DNA of 64,000 nt from Flavobacteriales bacterium (GTDB lineage Bacteria; Bacteroidota; Bacteroidia; NS11-12g; UBA9320), in assembly GCA_020635395.1 (NCBI GenBank), contig JACJZV010000002.1, positions 434,001 to 498,000 of the forward strand, given 5' to 3'. Shown piece by piece: positions 1-9,891 of the stretch (position 1 is its first letter; each line of letters begins with the position of its first letter). Below the pieces are notes generated by a model. It saw only the letters and a list, made by a program, of their open reading frames with translations, was not told the origin of the DNA and searched no databases. Position numbers and translations under genes: made by a program.

Positions 1-1
1 T

Positions 2-679
2 GCTACCGGATATTTAAAAAGAGAGAGAAACCTAACACATTACGAAATATTTGATCAAGTGGCCATTATCAATGAACTGGCTCAAGAAAATTATCAAATT
101 CCATTATCAAACATCGTTTTTATGGGCATGGGCGAGCCGCTTTTAAACTATTCAGAGGTAATGAACGGAATTGAACTTATTACATCCCCTGATGCAATGG
201 CCATGTCTCCGAGCAGGATAACTCTTAGTACGGCTGGCATAACCAAAATGATAAAGAAAATGGCAGATGAAGAGGTTCGATTCAATCTCGCACTTTCATT
301 ACACGCTGCCACGAACGAAAAACGATCCAAGATAATGCCCATAAATGAAAGCAATACGTTGGAAGATTTGGTGGAGGCTTTGAATTATTTTTATGACAAA
401 ACGGGGTCAAGAATTACTCTGGAATATTGTGTAATAAACGAGGTGAACGACACACCGGAAGATGCACAAGAGTTGGCCAATTTTGCCAAACAAATTACCT
501 GCAAAATAAATCTTATAGAATACAACGCCATTTCTATGGCCGACTATAAATCATCATCCGGCAACAGAACCGACAGATTTGTAAAACATCTTGAAAACCA
601 ACATTTGATTGTAAACCTTCGCAGAAGTAGAGGAAAGGATATTGATGCCGCCTGTGGGCAACTTGCCAATAAGAACTGA
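2..679 (+). CDS. rlmN: 23S rRNA (adenine2503-C2)-methyltransferase RlmN, 3' part
   Basis: The reading frame is open from the left edge, so this is the C-terminal part of a radical-SAM methyltransferase that modifies A2503 of 23S rRNA (and A37 of some tRNAs in the family). The first visible codons read ATGYLKRERNLTHYEI, the segment that directly follows the CxxxCxxC iron-sulfur motif; base 1 would be the last base of the third cysteine codon. Further on come MGMGEPLLNY (SAM-binding GEP-type motif), SLHAATNEKR and, near the end, DAACGQL, which carries the family's catalytic cysteine. An internal GTG at 59 is not the start, because homology continues upstream of it. The next gene begins 66 bp downstream on the same strand. 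Confidence 0.95.
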   Translation, partial: ATGYLKRERNLTHYEIFDQVAIINELAQENYQIPLSNIVFMGMGEPLLNYSEVMNGIELITSPDAMAMSPSRITLSTAGITKMIKKMADEEVRFNLALSLHAATNEKRSKIMPINESNTLEDLVEALNYFYDKTGSRITLEYCVINEVNDTPEDAQELANFAKQITCKINLIEYNAISMADYKSSSGNRTDRFVKHLENQHLIVNLRRSRGKDIDAACGQLANKN

Positions 680-745
680 TATTTCTCATCCAGTCTTTTA
701 AGTAATATTTACATAATTTCGTATTAAACAAAGATTTAGGTTCTT

Positions 746-1894
746 ATGAAGATGATTATTCTCACCCTTGCTATCTTTCTATCCTGCTTTTCTGTTTCAA
801 CCGTTTTTGCTCAAGAGGTGGGCGATAGCACATCCGAAAAAAAGCAACTGTATGTTGTAACTAAAACGGATGGAGGCGAGTTTTTTGGCTATATTTTGTC
901 TGACGATGGTCGAGAAATACTTTTGGAAACAAAAAATATTGGTAAAATATACATCTCTAAGTCCGACATTAAAGAAATTAAGGCTATATCGGAAACAGAG
1001 GCCAATACAAACCAACCAAAGTACAATGACTTTCGGGAGCAAGGGCCTTTTACAACGCGATATTATTTGACTACCAATGCGTTACCCATAAAAAAGGGAG
1101 AAAATTATGCTATGATTCATTTGTATGGCCCGGAAGTTCACTTTGCTGTTTCTAATCAACTTTCGTTAGGTGTAATGGCTTCTTGGATAGCCAGCCCAAT
1201 TGGTTTGGCAACAAAGTACTCGTTTAAATCACCAAATAAATATCATTTTGCGGTTGGAAGTATTGTTGCCTCTTCTGGTTTTTTGCTAAACAGCAAAGGG
1301 TTTGGTGGCCTGCATTGGGGTACTGTAACTTATGGCAATCGTAAATCAAATTTTAGTCTTTCTGCGGGTTATGGTTATCTCAATTTGAACAATCAAAAAA
1401 GATATATCGGAAATCACTTTGAGTTGGCCGCATCTGACTATGCCGCTCATTATAACAGCTATGATGTTTATTACAAAACGTTGGAAAAATTGGGTGTTAC
1501 AAACAATGATTTGTATAAAAGATACGCCGGCTCGGCGGCTGCTTTCGGTATTGGGGCTTTAACACCAGTTGGTCAAAAATCAAGTTTTATATTTGATGGC
1601 ATGATTTTCATTAACAAAAAATCTAGCACTTCTATTTCGCGAACTTTTACGGTTCCGAATGTTTCTTATTATACCAGAGATGGCAATTATGTTACTTCGG
1701 ATGTAGTGGTAAATGAATTCGAAATTGTTCAAAAAGGATTAGGATTTACGGCTTTAATAATGCCAGGTATGCGATTTCACAAAGCATTTAATAGATCTTT
1801 TCAAGTGGTATTGGCCGGAGTGGTAACCACAGCTCCCGATGGAGACATAAATACCTTCCCTGTTCCAATGATTTCTTGGCTGAGACAGTTTTAG
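746..1894 (+). CDS. Secreted protein with N-terminal small beta domain and outer-membrane beta-barrel-like C-terminus
   Basis: No specific function is recognised. Residues 1-22 form a signal peptide ending in FAQ. Residues about 33-70 (VVTKTDGGEFFGYILSDD, then KIYISKSDIKEI) look like a short LSm/SH3-like beta fold. From about residue 100 to the end, alternating polar/aromatic strands and a C-terminal WLRQF with terminal Phe suggest an outer-membrane beta-barrel. The gene at 62651-63463 has the same two-part plan. It lies between rlmN and the convergent threonine dehydrogenase gene (6 bp apart) and is probably transcribed alone. An outer-membrane location is inferred. Confidence 0.7.
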   Translation: MKMIILTLAIFLSCFSVSTVFAQEVGDSTSEKKQLYVVTKTDGGEFFGYILSDDGREILLETKNIGKIYISKSDIKEIKAISETEANTNQPKYNDFREQGPFTTRYYLTTNALPIKKGENYAMIHLYGPEVHFAVSNQLSLGVMASWIASPIGLATKYSFKSPNKYHFAVGSIVASSGFLLNSKGFGGLHWGTVTYGNRKSNFSLSAGYGYLNLNNQKRYIGNHFELAASDYAAHYNSYDVYYKTLEKLGVTNNDLYKRYAGSAAAFGIGALTPVGQKSSFIFDGMIFINKKSSTSISRTFTVPNVSYYTRDGNYVTSDVVVNEFEIVQKGLGFTALIMPGMRFHKAFNRSFQVVLAGVVTTAPDGDINTFPVPMISWLRQF

Positions 1895-1900
1895 TGCTTT

Positions 1901-2866
1901 TTATATGCTTTCTGTTTTAGAAAGTTGATTTAGCATTTCTTTAACCATTTTGTCTAAATCAAAATCAGGTTTCCAATTCCAATCTTTTCGGGCTTGCGAG
2001 TCATCAATACTTTTGGGCCAACTATCAGCTATTTTCTGTCGAGAGTCAATTTCATAGCGTATCTCAAAATCAGCAATTTCTTTTTTAATTGCTTCGGCTA
2101 ATGTTTTTGGGTCAAAGCTCATACCACTTAAGTTATACGAACTTCTGATTGGGACATTTTGAGCTGTTGTTTCTGTTATATCAATGGTGGCCTTTATGGC
2201 ATCATCCATATACATCATGGGCAACGAAGTGTCTTCCCTTAAAAAACAAGTGTAGCTTTTCGATTTTAATGCCTGATGAAAAATATCGACAGCATAATCT
2301 GTGGTGCCGCCTCCGGGTAGTGCTTTCCAACCTATTAAACCAGGATATCGAACGCTTCGCACATCAAGGTTATATCTATTAAAATAATATTCACAATATC
2401 GCTCTCCGGCCAATTTTGAAATTCCATAAATGGTGTTTGGATCCATCACACAATTTTGAGGGGTATTATCTCTTGGAGTGTTTGGGCCAAAAACGGCAAT
2501 GGAACTAGGCCAAAAAACACGTTTTACATTATGGTCGAGACATGCGTCAAAAATGTTGAACATGCCGTCCATGTTCAGTTCCCAACCCTTTTTGGGCCAT
2601 TTTTCGGCAGTGGCACTAAGCATGGCTGCTAAGTGATATACCATGGTTGGCTTGTATTTTTGAAACAGTTCTTTGGTACGTTCAACATTTAAAACATCAA
2701 AAATCTCGTAAGGGCCGAAATCAAGTTTTTCTTCTGTTGATTCTTTGATGTCTGAACAAATCACATTGTTCTTTCCATATCTATCGCGAAGCGTTGCCGC
2801 AAGATCGGTTCCTACCTGACCTTCAGAACCAATAATTAAAATCGTTTCACTCATTTTCGTTTTCAA
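1901..2866 (-). CDS. tdh: L-threonine 3-dehydrogenase, SDR (epimerase-like) type
   Basis: NAD-dependent oxidation of L-threonine to 2-amino-3-ketobutyrate is the expected reaction. The 321-residue protein is an extended SDR: the nucleotide-binding GSEGQVG glycines are at residues 13-19, the catalytic Tyr147-xxx-Lys151 pair lies in YGISK, and the segment YPGLIGWKALPGGGTTDYA is typical of this threonine dehydrogenase branch rather than sugar epimerases. Met1 or Met5 could be the start. It is the second gene of a minus-strand pair, 7 bp after the glycosyltransferase; no functional link between the two is obvious. A generic NAD-dependent epimerase is the alternative but is less likely given the signature segment. 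Confidence 0.87.
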   Translation of the reverse strand: MKTKMSETILIIGSEGQVGTDLAATLRDRYGKNNVICSDIKESTEEKLDFGPYEIFDVLNVERTKELFQKYKPTMVYHLAAMLSATAEKWPKKGWELNMDGMFNIFDACLDHNVKRVFWPSSIAVFGPNTPRDNTPQNCVMDPNTIYGISKLAGERYCEYYFNRYNLDVRSVRYPGLIGWKALPGGGTTDYAVDIFHQALKSKSYTCFLREDTSLPMMYMDDAIKATIDITETTAQNVPIRSSYNLSGMSFDPKTLAEAIKKEIADFEIRYEIDSRQKIADSWPKSIDDSQARKDWNWKPDFDLDKMVKEMLNQLSKTESI

Positions 2867-2873
2867 AAATAAT

Positions 2874-4028
2874 TTAATTGGCAGCTATTTGTTGATATAT
2901 TTCATAGGTTTTGTTTACCATATTTTCTACCGAAAATTCTGCAAGTTTTTGGTTTGCATTTTCTGCTAATTTCATTGACTTTTCTCGATTATCGAGTAAC
3001 TCGATAACAAGTTTAGATAGCTCCAAATCATCTCCAATTTGTGCTAACAAGCCAGTTTCATTGTTTATAATCATTTCGGGTATTCCACCAGCGTTGGTTG
3101 CCACCACCGGAATTTTATTTGCAAATGCATCTAAAACGGAAGTTCCCAGTCCCTCTGTTTTGGAGGTAAACAATATCAAATCAAAATTGGGATAAAGCTG
3201 AGGCAAATCGTCTCGAAAACCCAAAAACAAAACTTTGTTTGCAATTTTCAAATTGTGTGCCTGCTCTTTAAGCTCTTCTTCCAATTCGCCTGAGCCAATA
3301 ATTAAAAAAACGACATCCTGTTTTTTGCTCAACACATTTTTTGCAGTTCGCAAAAAAGTAGGGTAATCTTTGTGGTCGGCCAATGCTGCCACATTAGCCA
3401 CCATTTTTGTTTCAGTTGGTATGCCCAGTTCTTGCTTTAAATTCTTTTTTTTAACACCAAAAAATTTAGAACTGTCAACTCCCGAATGTACGGTCTTAAC
3501 CATTTCGGTTCTTTTTATTTTGGGTAAAACAATTTGCCGAATTGCTTCCGATACGCACACTATGGCTTTTATTTTTTTGAAGTTGTATTTGTAGTGCGAA
3601 AACCAAGATTTGCCTATTTCAAAATCCACCCTTCTACTCAAAACAATATCCGGTTTATTGCCAAATAGAAGTGCAGCTAAAACGGCGGTAGTGTGCGAGT
3701 GCGAATCGTGAGCATGAATGAGATTTACCCCATTTTTTGCACACATATTTTTTAGCATTTTAGCAGCATTTAGGTCAAAACCAGACTTTTTTTCAAATAA
3801 AATTTTATCGGTGTCGGCTAACTTGGTGGCCAAAATGCTATTTTCTGGACAGAAAACCAATTGCCTTATTCCTTTTATCTTTAAGCCATTAAACAGATAA
3901 AAGAGCTGTTGCTCGCCACCACGCCATGATAGTGGTGAACTCAGATGAAGAATATTAAGGCTTTCGGCAATGCTCACAATTAATGGCAAAGGTGCTTTTT
4001 TCTCCTCAATTTCGCCCAAACGAATCAT
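2874..4028 (-). CDS. Glycosyltransferase family 4 protein
   Basis: A retaining GT-B glycosyltransferase that transfers a sugar from a nucleotide donor to an unknown acceptor. The N-terminal Rossmann half has the GT4 loop SPLSWRGGEQQL and the HAHDSHSH segment. The C-terminal half has the donor-binding region FTSKTEGLGTSVLDAFA followed by NAGGIPE. The ATG at 4028 is preferred: an in-frame ATG at 4109 adds 27 residues unlike the family and leaves little room for divergent promoters with anmK. Even from 4028 the first 20 or so residues are outside the domain, so the true start could be further in. It is cytoplasmic or peripheral to the membrane and leads the operon with tdh. The acceptor cannot be read from context. 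Confidence 0.88.
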   Translation of the reverse strand: MIRLGEIEEKKAPLPLIVSIAESLNILHLSSPLSWRGGEQQLFYLFNGLKIKGIRQLVFCPENSILATKLADTDKILFEKKSGFDLNAAKMLKNMCAKNGVNLIHAHDSHSHTTAVLAALLFGNKPDIVLSRRVDFEIGKSWFSHYKYNFKKIKAIVCVSEAIRQIVLPKIKRTEMVKTVHSGVDSSKFFGVKKKNLKQELGIPTETKMVANVAALADHKDYPTFLRTAKNVLSKKQDVVFLIIGSGELEEELKEQAHNLKIANKVLFLGFRDDLPQLYPNFDLILFTSKTEGLGTSVLDAFANKIPVVATNAGGIPEMIINNETGLLAQIGDDLELSKLVIELLDNREKSMKLAENANQKLAEFSVENMVNKTYEIYQQIAAN

Positions 4029-4142
4029 AAGTATTTTCGGATTAATAATGAGGTTTAAATGACAATAAATAATAAGTTTGCCCAACCAAAGTTTACCACA
4101 TTGCTTCAAAAAAAGTAGTTGGAGAATAAAAAAAATTAAAGG

Positions 4143-5231
4143 ATGAAAACGTATAGGGTTGTTGGTGTAATGTCTGGAACTTCAATGGATGGCGTTGATT
4201 TGGCACATTGCCAATTGACCGAAAACGAAGCCGGACAATGGAACTACAAAATAAATGCTGCCAAAACAATCCAATATAGCGATTTGTGGCGTTTGAGATT
4301 ATCAAAATTACGCAACCAAAACGCTCTAAATGTGTATAGAACCGATAGATATTATGGCGAATATATAGGCCGTCTGATAAACGAATTTTTGGCAGAAAAT
4401 TACTTGACGGCTGATTTAATAAGCTCACATGGTCACACCATTTTTCATCAACCCGAAAATAATTTGACCTTTCAAATTGGTTCGCCAAGTGCTATATCTG
4501 CAATTACCGGGCTTCCTACGGTTGCCAACTTTCGTGCTATTGATGTTGTAAAAAAGGGCGAAGGAGCCCCGATTTCGGGCATTGGTGATCGGTTACTTTT
4601 TTCTGAATACGATATGGGTTTAAATCTCGGTGGATTTGCCAATATTTCTGCAGTTATTGATGGGAAATCGGTTGCTTTTGATATTGCACCATGCAATATT
4701 GTTTTAAACCGAATAGCTCGTGAGTTTGATTTGGAATTTGACAAAGACGGCAAAATTGCCGAAAAAGGCTCCATTAACTACGACCTTCTTAGTGAGCTAA
4801 ACGGCATTGAATATTACAAACAACCCTATCCAAAATCGCTTGGCAGAGAGTGGATAAATGAAAACTTTTGGTTTAGGGTTAAACAAAGCGATGTATCGAA
4901 ACAAGACAAAATGAAAACCTTGGTTGACCACATTGGCCAACAAATAGGCAACGATATTGAACAATTGAGCAACGGAAAACAAAATATTAAAATTATTGTA
5001 ACAGGTGGCGGAGCTTTTAACCCGGTTTTAATAGACCATATTCAAACCCATACAGATGCTGAAATAATTGTGCCTGACCGCACTTTGATAGAATATAAGG
5101 AAGCCCTGATATTCGCTTTGATGGGCATTTTAAGAGTGCAAAACAAACCCAATATTTGGGCTTCATTTACGGGTGCAAAATCTGACTCAATTGGTGGTGA
5201 GTTAGCCGGAGATTTTTCTAAATTGCACTAA
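4143..5231 (+). CDS. anmK: Anhydro-N-acetylmuramic acid kinase
   Basis: Phosphorylates and opens 1,6-anhydro-MurNAc to MurNAc-6-phosphate in peptidoglycan recycling. The family's phosphate-binding motif is at the N-terminus (MSGTSMDGVD, residues 10-19), NLGGFANIS is in the middle and TGGGAFNPVLID near residue 290. The 362-residue length is normal. It is divergent from the glycosyltransferase and followed after 4 bp by a secreted protein gene, so the two are probably co-transcribed. No etherase (murQ) is visible here. Confidence 0.95.
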   Translation: MKTYRVVGVMSGTSMDGVDLAHCQLTENEAGQWNYKINAAKTIQYSDLWRLRLSKLRNQNALNVYRTDRYYGEYIGRLINEFLAENYLTADLISSHGHTIFHQPENNLTFQIGSPSAISAITGLPTVANFRAIDVVKKGEGAPISGIGDRLLFSEYDMGLNLGGFANISAVIDGKSVAFDIAPCNIVLNRIAREFDLEFDKDGKIAEKGSINYDLLSELNGIEYYKQPYPKSLGREWINENFWFRVKQSDVSKQDKMKTLVDHIGQQIGNDIEQLSNGKQNIKIIVTGGGAFNPVLIDHIQTHTDAEIIVPDRTLIEYKEALIFALMGILRVQNKPNIWASFTGAKSDSIGGELAGDFSKLH

Positions 5232-5235
5232 CTTT

Positions 5236-6894
5236 ATGAGGGCGGTTTTTACCATATCATTATTCTTCATTTGGGGCATTGGCATTGGCCAAACGGCACA
5301 TAAAATAACTTCCACCTATTCTCTAAGTTTTCCTTACGGGTTTAGAGCAACGAACTTTGATAATATTTTGTATTTCAATGCATTTCATGCAAAAAATGGT
5401 TGGCAACTTTTTAAATTGGAAAACGAAAAACTAACTCAAATATCAGATTTTAAACAAAACCTGAGCAAAAAAGAAGTACCGGAAATAATGCAAGGTGGCA
5501 TGATATCCAACCTAACTCTATTTGAAGGCTCCGTTTACTTTTTTGTAAAAGGAAAAGGTTTTCCATCGGGCATATATAGAATAAAGGGCAATAAGACAGA
5601 ATTGGTTTATGAATGCGAAAAAACAAGCAACCAATTTGCCACATCGCACAATCAATTAATAACTTGCGTTAAAAAAACAACCATCACAAAAAAGAGTAGC
5701 AATACCGAGAACCTTATGCTCAGCATAACGAATGGACGTATTAACACAGAAAAACTAAAAACCGATGATATATTTGAAGAAATAATGGTGGTAAACAATA
5801 GTATTTATGGCGTTTGTCATGGAAAACTTTATTGCACTACTCCAACCATGACACAAATTAGGGAAGCTGGAAATTATGTGTTTGGTTTAAGCCAAAACAA
5901 CTCCAATTTATGGTTTAATTATTATCAAAAAAATGACTTTGGAAACGTAGTGCCCTATGTTGCCATGCTTGATAAGGATGATAAAATCAAAAAAATTCCG
6001 CACGACAATAGTGACATTAATGCCCCAATTTTTTGGACTCAAAATCATGGTTTTTTGATGGTAAAAAAGGATTCATCCCGATTGTATGATTATGCCCAAA
6101 ACGGAAAATTAATTGGTACTTTTTCCCTCGATTTTGACTTAATGGGAGCATCAGAAACATTGGGTCAAACTGTTTTCTCGCTGGGTAGGTTAGATAGTTC
6201 ATTTCTATATCAAATAAACGGGAACAAGGTTATTCAGCAAGAGTTTGACTACACAAAAAATCAACGAAACCTGACTTCGCAAAATGATTATTTGATTTTT
6301 TTGGCAGACGAACACGGGCGAACTTCTCTTTACAAATCTGTTCCTATGATGCCTCCGTTGGTAGCCAATCAAAACTTTTCTTTTCTTGACTTTTGGCAAA
6401 ACGGACACTCTGTTGGCAACATCCATGCTCAAGGATTTGGCGAAAGACCAAAATTGAGATACTACGCAGAGTCAGGTTCTGGCCTCGACTATTTCAATGT
6501 AGATGAATACAGCGGCGAAATAAGCATCAAAGACAATCAAAAGTTTTATACAAGCAAAAGTCTTTCTTTCGACTTAAAAGTGAGAGTTTCTGACCGAAAA
6601 AATGGAGATTCGCATTGCACCATAACGCTGGAAAGAAAAAGAAACCGCCCTTTTAACTCATATAATGTGCGAGAATCTCTTATATTTTTTCCTGATTTTA
6701 AGCGGGTCAATACACTTACCACGAGCAAACTTCCTGATGGCTTAACGGTTTGGATTTATGATTTAGATTACAATATGATAGATGAGATAACCATAAATAA
6801 TGGAGCAATTATATTAGGCGGATACCCCAGCGGGGTGTATCTTATAAATGTTGACAACGGACAAAATTTATATCAAAAGATAGAATTAAAATAA
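5236..6894 (+). CDS. Secreted protein with cadherin-like segment and T9SS-type C-terminal domain
   Basis: The N-terminus is a signal peptide (MRAVFTISLFFIWGIGIGQ). Residues about 20-380 are repetitive beta-rich sequence resembling a propeller-like repeat protein (recurring phrases such as NILYFNAFHAKNGWQLFKLE). Around residues 395-460 there is a cadherin-like stretch (VGNIHAQGFGE, YFNVDEYSGEI, LKVRVSDR). The last 75 residues end in GVYLINVDNGQNLYQKIEL, the shape of a type A T9SS sorting domain, though the usual PNP motif is replaced by FFPDF. It is expected at the cell surface or secreted. Its stop overlaps the next start by one base. Function unknown. Confidence 0.75.
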   Translation: MRAVFTISLFFIWGIGIGQTAHKITSTYSLSFPYGFRATNFDNILYFNAFHAKNGWQLFKLENEKLTQISDFKQNLSKKEVPEIMQGGMISNLTLFEGSVYFFVKGKGFPSGIYRIKGNKTELVYECEKTSNQFATSHNQLITCVKKTTITKKSSNTENLMLSITNGRINTEKLKTDDIFEEIMVVNNSIYGVCHGKLYCTTPTMTQIREAGNYVFGLSQNNSNLWFNYYQKNDFGNVVPYVAMLDKDDKIKKIPHDNSDINAPIFWTQNHGFLMVKKDSSRLYDYAQNGKLIGTFSLDFDLMGASETLGQTVFSLGRLDSSFLYQINGNKVIQQEFDYTKNQRNLTSQNDYLIFLADEHGRTSLYKSVPMMPPLVANQNFSFLDFWQNGHSVGNIHAQGFGERPKLRYYAESGSGLDYFNVDEYSGEISIKDNQKFYTSKSLSFDLKVRVSDRKNGDSHCTITLERKRNRPFNSYNVRESLIFFPDFKRVNTLTTSKLPDGLTVWIYDLDYNMIDEITINNGAIILGGYPSGVYLINVDNGQNLYQKIELK

Positions 6895-8147
6895 TGGAAA
6901 ATACAGCAGCAAACGCAGAAGCTTTATTAAAGCAATTTGAGGAAAAAAGACCAGAAATTATTTTTGAATGGAATGATAGCGAAACCGATGCAAGAGGTTG
7001 GTTGGTTATTAACTCATTAAAAAATGGTTCGGCAGGTGGTGGAACCCGCATGCGGAAAGGACTTGATGTTAGAGAGGTGGAGTCATTGGCCAAAACAATG
7101 GAGGTTAAATTTTCGGTTAGTGGGCCGGCCATTGGCGGTGCAAAAAGCGGTATCAATTTCGACCCGTCCGACCCCCGCAAAAAGGAAGTATTAAGAAGAT
7201 GGTATAAGGCCGTTACTCCCATGTTGAAATATTACTATGGCACCGGTGGCGATATGAACGTTGATGAAATTCATGAAGTGATCCCGATGTGTGCCGAAAA
7301 TGGAGTTTTGCATCCGCAAGAGGGAACTGTAAACGGACATTTTACAAGCTACACACCAGAAGAAAAATTGGCCGCGGTTGGCCGTTTGCAAAAAGGTGTT
7401 TCTTTGGTAATGGAAGATGCACGTTTTACTCCAGATTTATCAAAAAATTATACCATTGCCGACCTAATTACCGGTTGGGGTGTGGCAGAAGCCGTTCGCC
7501 ACTATTACGCCATTTGGGGTGGTATGATGAATCATAAACGTGCCATTATTCAAGGATGGGGCAATGTGGCCGCTGCCGCTGCTTTTTATTTAGCAAAAAA
7601 CGGTGTTTCGGTTGTGGGTATCATTGATAGAGATGGTGGAGTGATAAACGAAGCAGGTTTTTCTTTAGAAGAAATCATCGATATGTTTGTATCACGCGAT
7701 GGAAACAAGCTTTCAACTGAAAATATGTTGAGTTTTGACGAAGTAAACGAACGAATTTGGAAACTGAAATCAGAAATATTTATACCTGGTGCAGGCTCGA
7801 GACTCGTTACTAAAGAAAACGTACAAAACATGATTGACGGTGGCATGGAAGTAATAAGCTGTGGAGCCAATGTGCCATTTGCCGATAAAGAAATTTTTAT
7901 GGGGCCTATTTCTCGATTTGCAGACGAAAACATTGCCGTAATTCCTGATTTTATCGCCAATTGCGGTATGGCACGGGTGTTTGCCTATTTACAGCTTAAA
8001 ACCGCTGAGGTAAACGATGTGAACATACTTATGGATGCTTCAGAAATAATAGAAAAGGCACTTCTAAAAGTTCATCAGTTCAACAACAAAAATACTGGCA
8101 TTAGCAGCAAAGCTCTTGAGCTTAGCCTGATGACACTGATGAAATAG
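6894..8147 (+). CDS. Glu/Leu/Phe/Val dehydrogenase family protein
   Basis: NAD(P)-dependent oxidative deaminase of an amino acid. The substrate-binding lysine lies in GPAIGGAKSGI, the catalytic aspartate region reads GTGGDMNVDE, and the Rossmann domain has QGWGNVAAAAAFYLA and later SCGANVPF. It is 417 residues long. A second family member, at 35877-37157, has the classical PYGGAKGGI and PAPDVGTN motifs of glutamate dehydrogenase. This copy differs at those places, so glutamate should not be assumed to be its substrate. Translation is probably coupled to the upstream gene (overlap TAATG), and the CtpA protease follows 15 bp later. Confidence 0.88.
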   Translation: MENTAANAEALLKQFEEKRPEIIFEWNDSETDARGWLVINSLKNGSAGGGTRMRKGLDVREVESLAKTMEVKFSVSGPAIGGAKSGINFDPSDPRKKEVLRRWYKAVTPMLKYYYGTGGDMNVDEIHEVIPMCAENGVLHPQEGTVNGHFTSYTPEEKLAAVGRLQKGVSLVMEDARFTPDLSKNYTIADLITGWGVAEAVRHYYAIWGGMMNHKRAIIQGWGNVAAAAAFYLAKNGVSVVGIIDRDGGVINEAGFSLEEIIDMFVSRDGNKLSTENMLSFDEVNERIWKLKSEIFIPGAGSRLVTKENVQNMIDGGMEVISCGANVPFADKEIFMGPISRFADENIAVIPDFIANCGMARVFAYLQLKTAEVNDVNILMDASEIIEKALLKVHQFNNKNTGISSKALELSLMTLMK

Positions 8148-8162
8148 AAAGATTCGACATAT

Positions 8163-9635
8163 TTGAAAGAAAGAAGTAAATACGAACCATTACTCTATGC
8201 CATACTTATTGGTTTTGGAGTAATGGTTGGTCTTTTTTGGAATGTCTTTGTACAAAAAAAGGGATTTGGACAAAACACCAAAATTGAGCAGGTAATGTCT
8301 TTGTTGGAGAGAGAATATGTTGACTCTCTTTCCTACAGTCAAATTGAAGATAGGGGTATATCGCAGATGCTTCAATCTTTCGACCCCCACTCGGTTTATA
8401 TTCCAACCCAGTATGTTGAGTTTGCCAGTCAAGATTTAAAAGCAAATTTTGTGGGAGTTGGCGTGGAGTTTATGATTTACCGAGACACGCCTTATGTGGT
8501 AAGAGTATTGCAGCAAGGTCCAGCTTATGTTGCCAGAGTTTTACCCGGTGATAGAATTTTGAAAGCAGATACAAATAACCTGCTTAAATTAGAAAGCGAC
8601 AAGGTTATTGCATTAATAAAAGGTGAATCTAAAAGCCTTGTTAAACTAAACATTTATCGCCCTCAAACCAAACAAAATCTTACGGTTGAGGTAAAACGAG
8701 AAAGCATTAAAAACCCCAGTGTTTACGGGTTTCAGGTGGATTCTAAAACACTATATGTAAAGATAGAACACTTTGCAGAAAACACCTCTGAAGAGTTTGT
8801 TAACTTCATTGAGAAATCGAAAACCAACACCACCAAAAACTTGATTATTGATTTGAGAAACAACACAGGAGGATACTTAAAAACCGCCATTGATATTTTA
8901 GATGAAATAGTTTCGGGTGAAGAATTGTTGGCCTACACCAAATCTCATTCCAAAACAGAAACCCGATACTCTTCCTCCAAAAAGGGAATTTGCGAAGATT
9001 TGAATATAGCCGTTTTGGTCAATGAAAATTCTGCATCGGCAAGCGAAATAGTGAGTGGTGCTTTGCAAGATTTAGACAGAGCCTTGATAATTGGTAGTCA
9101 AACTTACGGCAAAGGCCTTGTTCAAGAAACATTCCAACTGCACGATGGTTCGCAAATTAGGCTTACAATTTCACGTTACTACATTCCTTCGGGTCGCTCT
9201 ATACAAAAACCTTATGATAAAGATGGATACAAACATCTTGACTCATTGGCTTTAGCAGAATACGGCAAAGACTTTAAAACAAAAAACGGAAGAATTGTTA
9301 AAAGTTTGGGTGGTATTACTCCAGACATTCTTTTATCCAACACCGATGAAAACTATTCTACCAAAAATATTGGAATTTCAGCAATAAAGATCTTAGACAA
9401 AAATATAAACCGCTGGCATAATATGGATTACCAAACTTGGGTTTCAAGTGGACAAATTGATGCAGTAATCCATTCTAATATTGACTCCACCCACCATTTT
9501 CTACCCGTAAAAAACAGACTTATCTATCAACTTTACGGCAGTGAACCGCTCTATCAATTTGAGTTAAAACAAGATGAGGCGGTTAAGCGAGCGTTGCAAG
9601 AATTTTCTGCTTCGAATAAATTGTTTTTATTCTGA
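8163..9635 (+). CDS. S41-family C-terminal processing peptidase (CtpA/Prc type)
   Basis: A periplasmic serine protease that trims C-termini of envelope proteins. It has one N-terminal membrane segment (residues about 10-30), a PDZ domain (about 90-175, with GVGVEF and PGDRIL) and the S41 domain with the catalytic pair Ser292 (NENSASASEI) and Lys317 (TYGKGLVQ), spaced 25 residues as in the family. The only upstream start in frame is TTG at 8163: an in-frame TAG lies at 8145 and no ATG precedes the membrane segment. Its 3' end overlaps the convergent small lipoprotein gene by 9 bp. Confidence 0.9.
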   Translation: MKERSKYEPLLYAILIGFGVMVGLFWNVFVQKKGFGQNTKIEQVMSLLEREYVDSLSYSQIEDRGISQMLQSFDPHSVYIPTQYVEFASQDLKANFVGVGVEFMIYRDTPYVVRVLQQGPAYVARVLPGDRILKADTNNLLKLESDKVIALIKGESKSLVKLNIYRPQTKQNLTVEVKRESIKNPSVYGFQVDSKTLYVKIEHFAENTSEEFVNFIEKSKTNTTKNLIIDLRNNTGGYLKTAIDILDEIVSGEELLAYTKSHSKTETRYSSSKKGICEDLNIAVLVNENSASASEIVSGALQDLDRALIIGSQTYGKGLVQETFQLHDGSQIRLTISRYYIPSGRSIQKPYDKDGYKHLDSLALAEYGKDFKTKNGRIVKSLGGITPDILLSNTDENYSTKNIGISAIKILDKNINRWHNMDYQTWVSSGQIDAVIHSNIDSTHHFLPVKNRLIYQLYGSEPLYQFELKQDEAVKRALQEFSASNKLFLF

Positions 9636-9821
9636 TTGTTGCATCAGTTTTTGCATGCTATCCAAAAAATGTTTGGATTTTGCATCGGCATCTTGCAGCA
9701 TGGTATCTACTTTTTTCATCTCAACTTCATGTTGTGTCTGCTCAGCTTCGGTCTCTTTGTCTTTCGTGCATGCTGCAAACCCTGCCACAGCAATTAGCAA
9801 AATAATTAAACTCCTTTTCAT
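9627..9821 (-). CDS. Small lipoprotein, coiled-coil-like
   Basis: A 64-residue protein of unknown function. The signal sequence MKRSLIILLIAVAGFAAC ends in a lipobox cysteine at residue 18, so it should be a lipid-anchored envelope protein. The mature part is charged and helical (EAEQTQHEVEMKKVDTML), probably forming a coiled coil. The ATG at 9821 is chosen because it starts the lipoprotein signal; one 21 bp upstream would put acidic residues in front. The tail overlaps the end of the CtpA gene. It lies downstream of another small lipoprotein but is separated from it by a terminator. Confidence 0.75.
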   Translation of the reverse strand: MKRSLIILLIAVAGFAACTKDKETEAEQTQHEVEMKKVDTMLQDADAKSKHFLDSMQKLMQQSE

Positions 9822-9844
9822 ATCTCCTTCAAGATTAGGCAAAA

Positions 9845-9868
9845 AAAAAGGTGCGTATGCACCTTTTT
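9845..9868. terminator. Bidirectional intrinsic terminator
   Basis: The GGTGC/GCACC stem (9850-9854 with 9859-9863, loop GTAT) is flanked by an A-tract on the left and a T-tract on the right. It would end minus-strand transcription from the lipoprotein gene at 9892-10119 and separate it from the next one. Confidence 0.8.
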
Positions 9869-9891
9869 ATAAATTTTTTCTCAACTTTTAA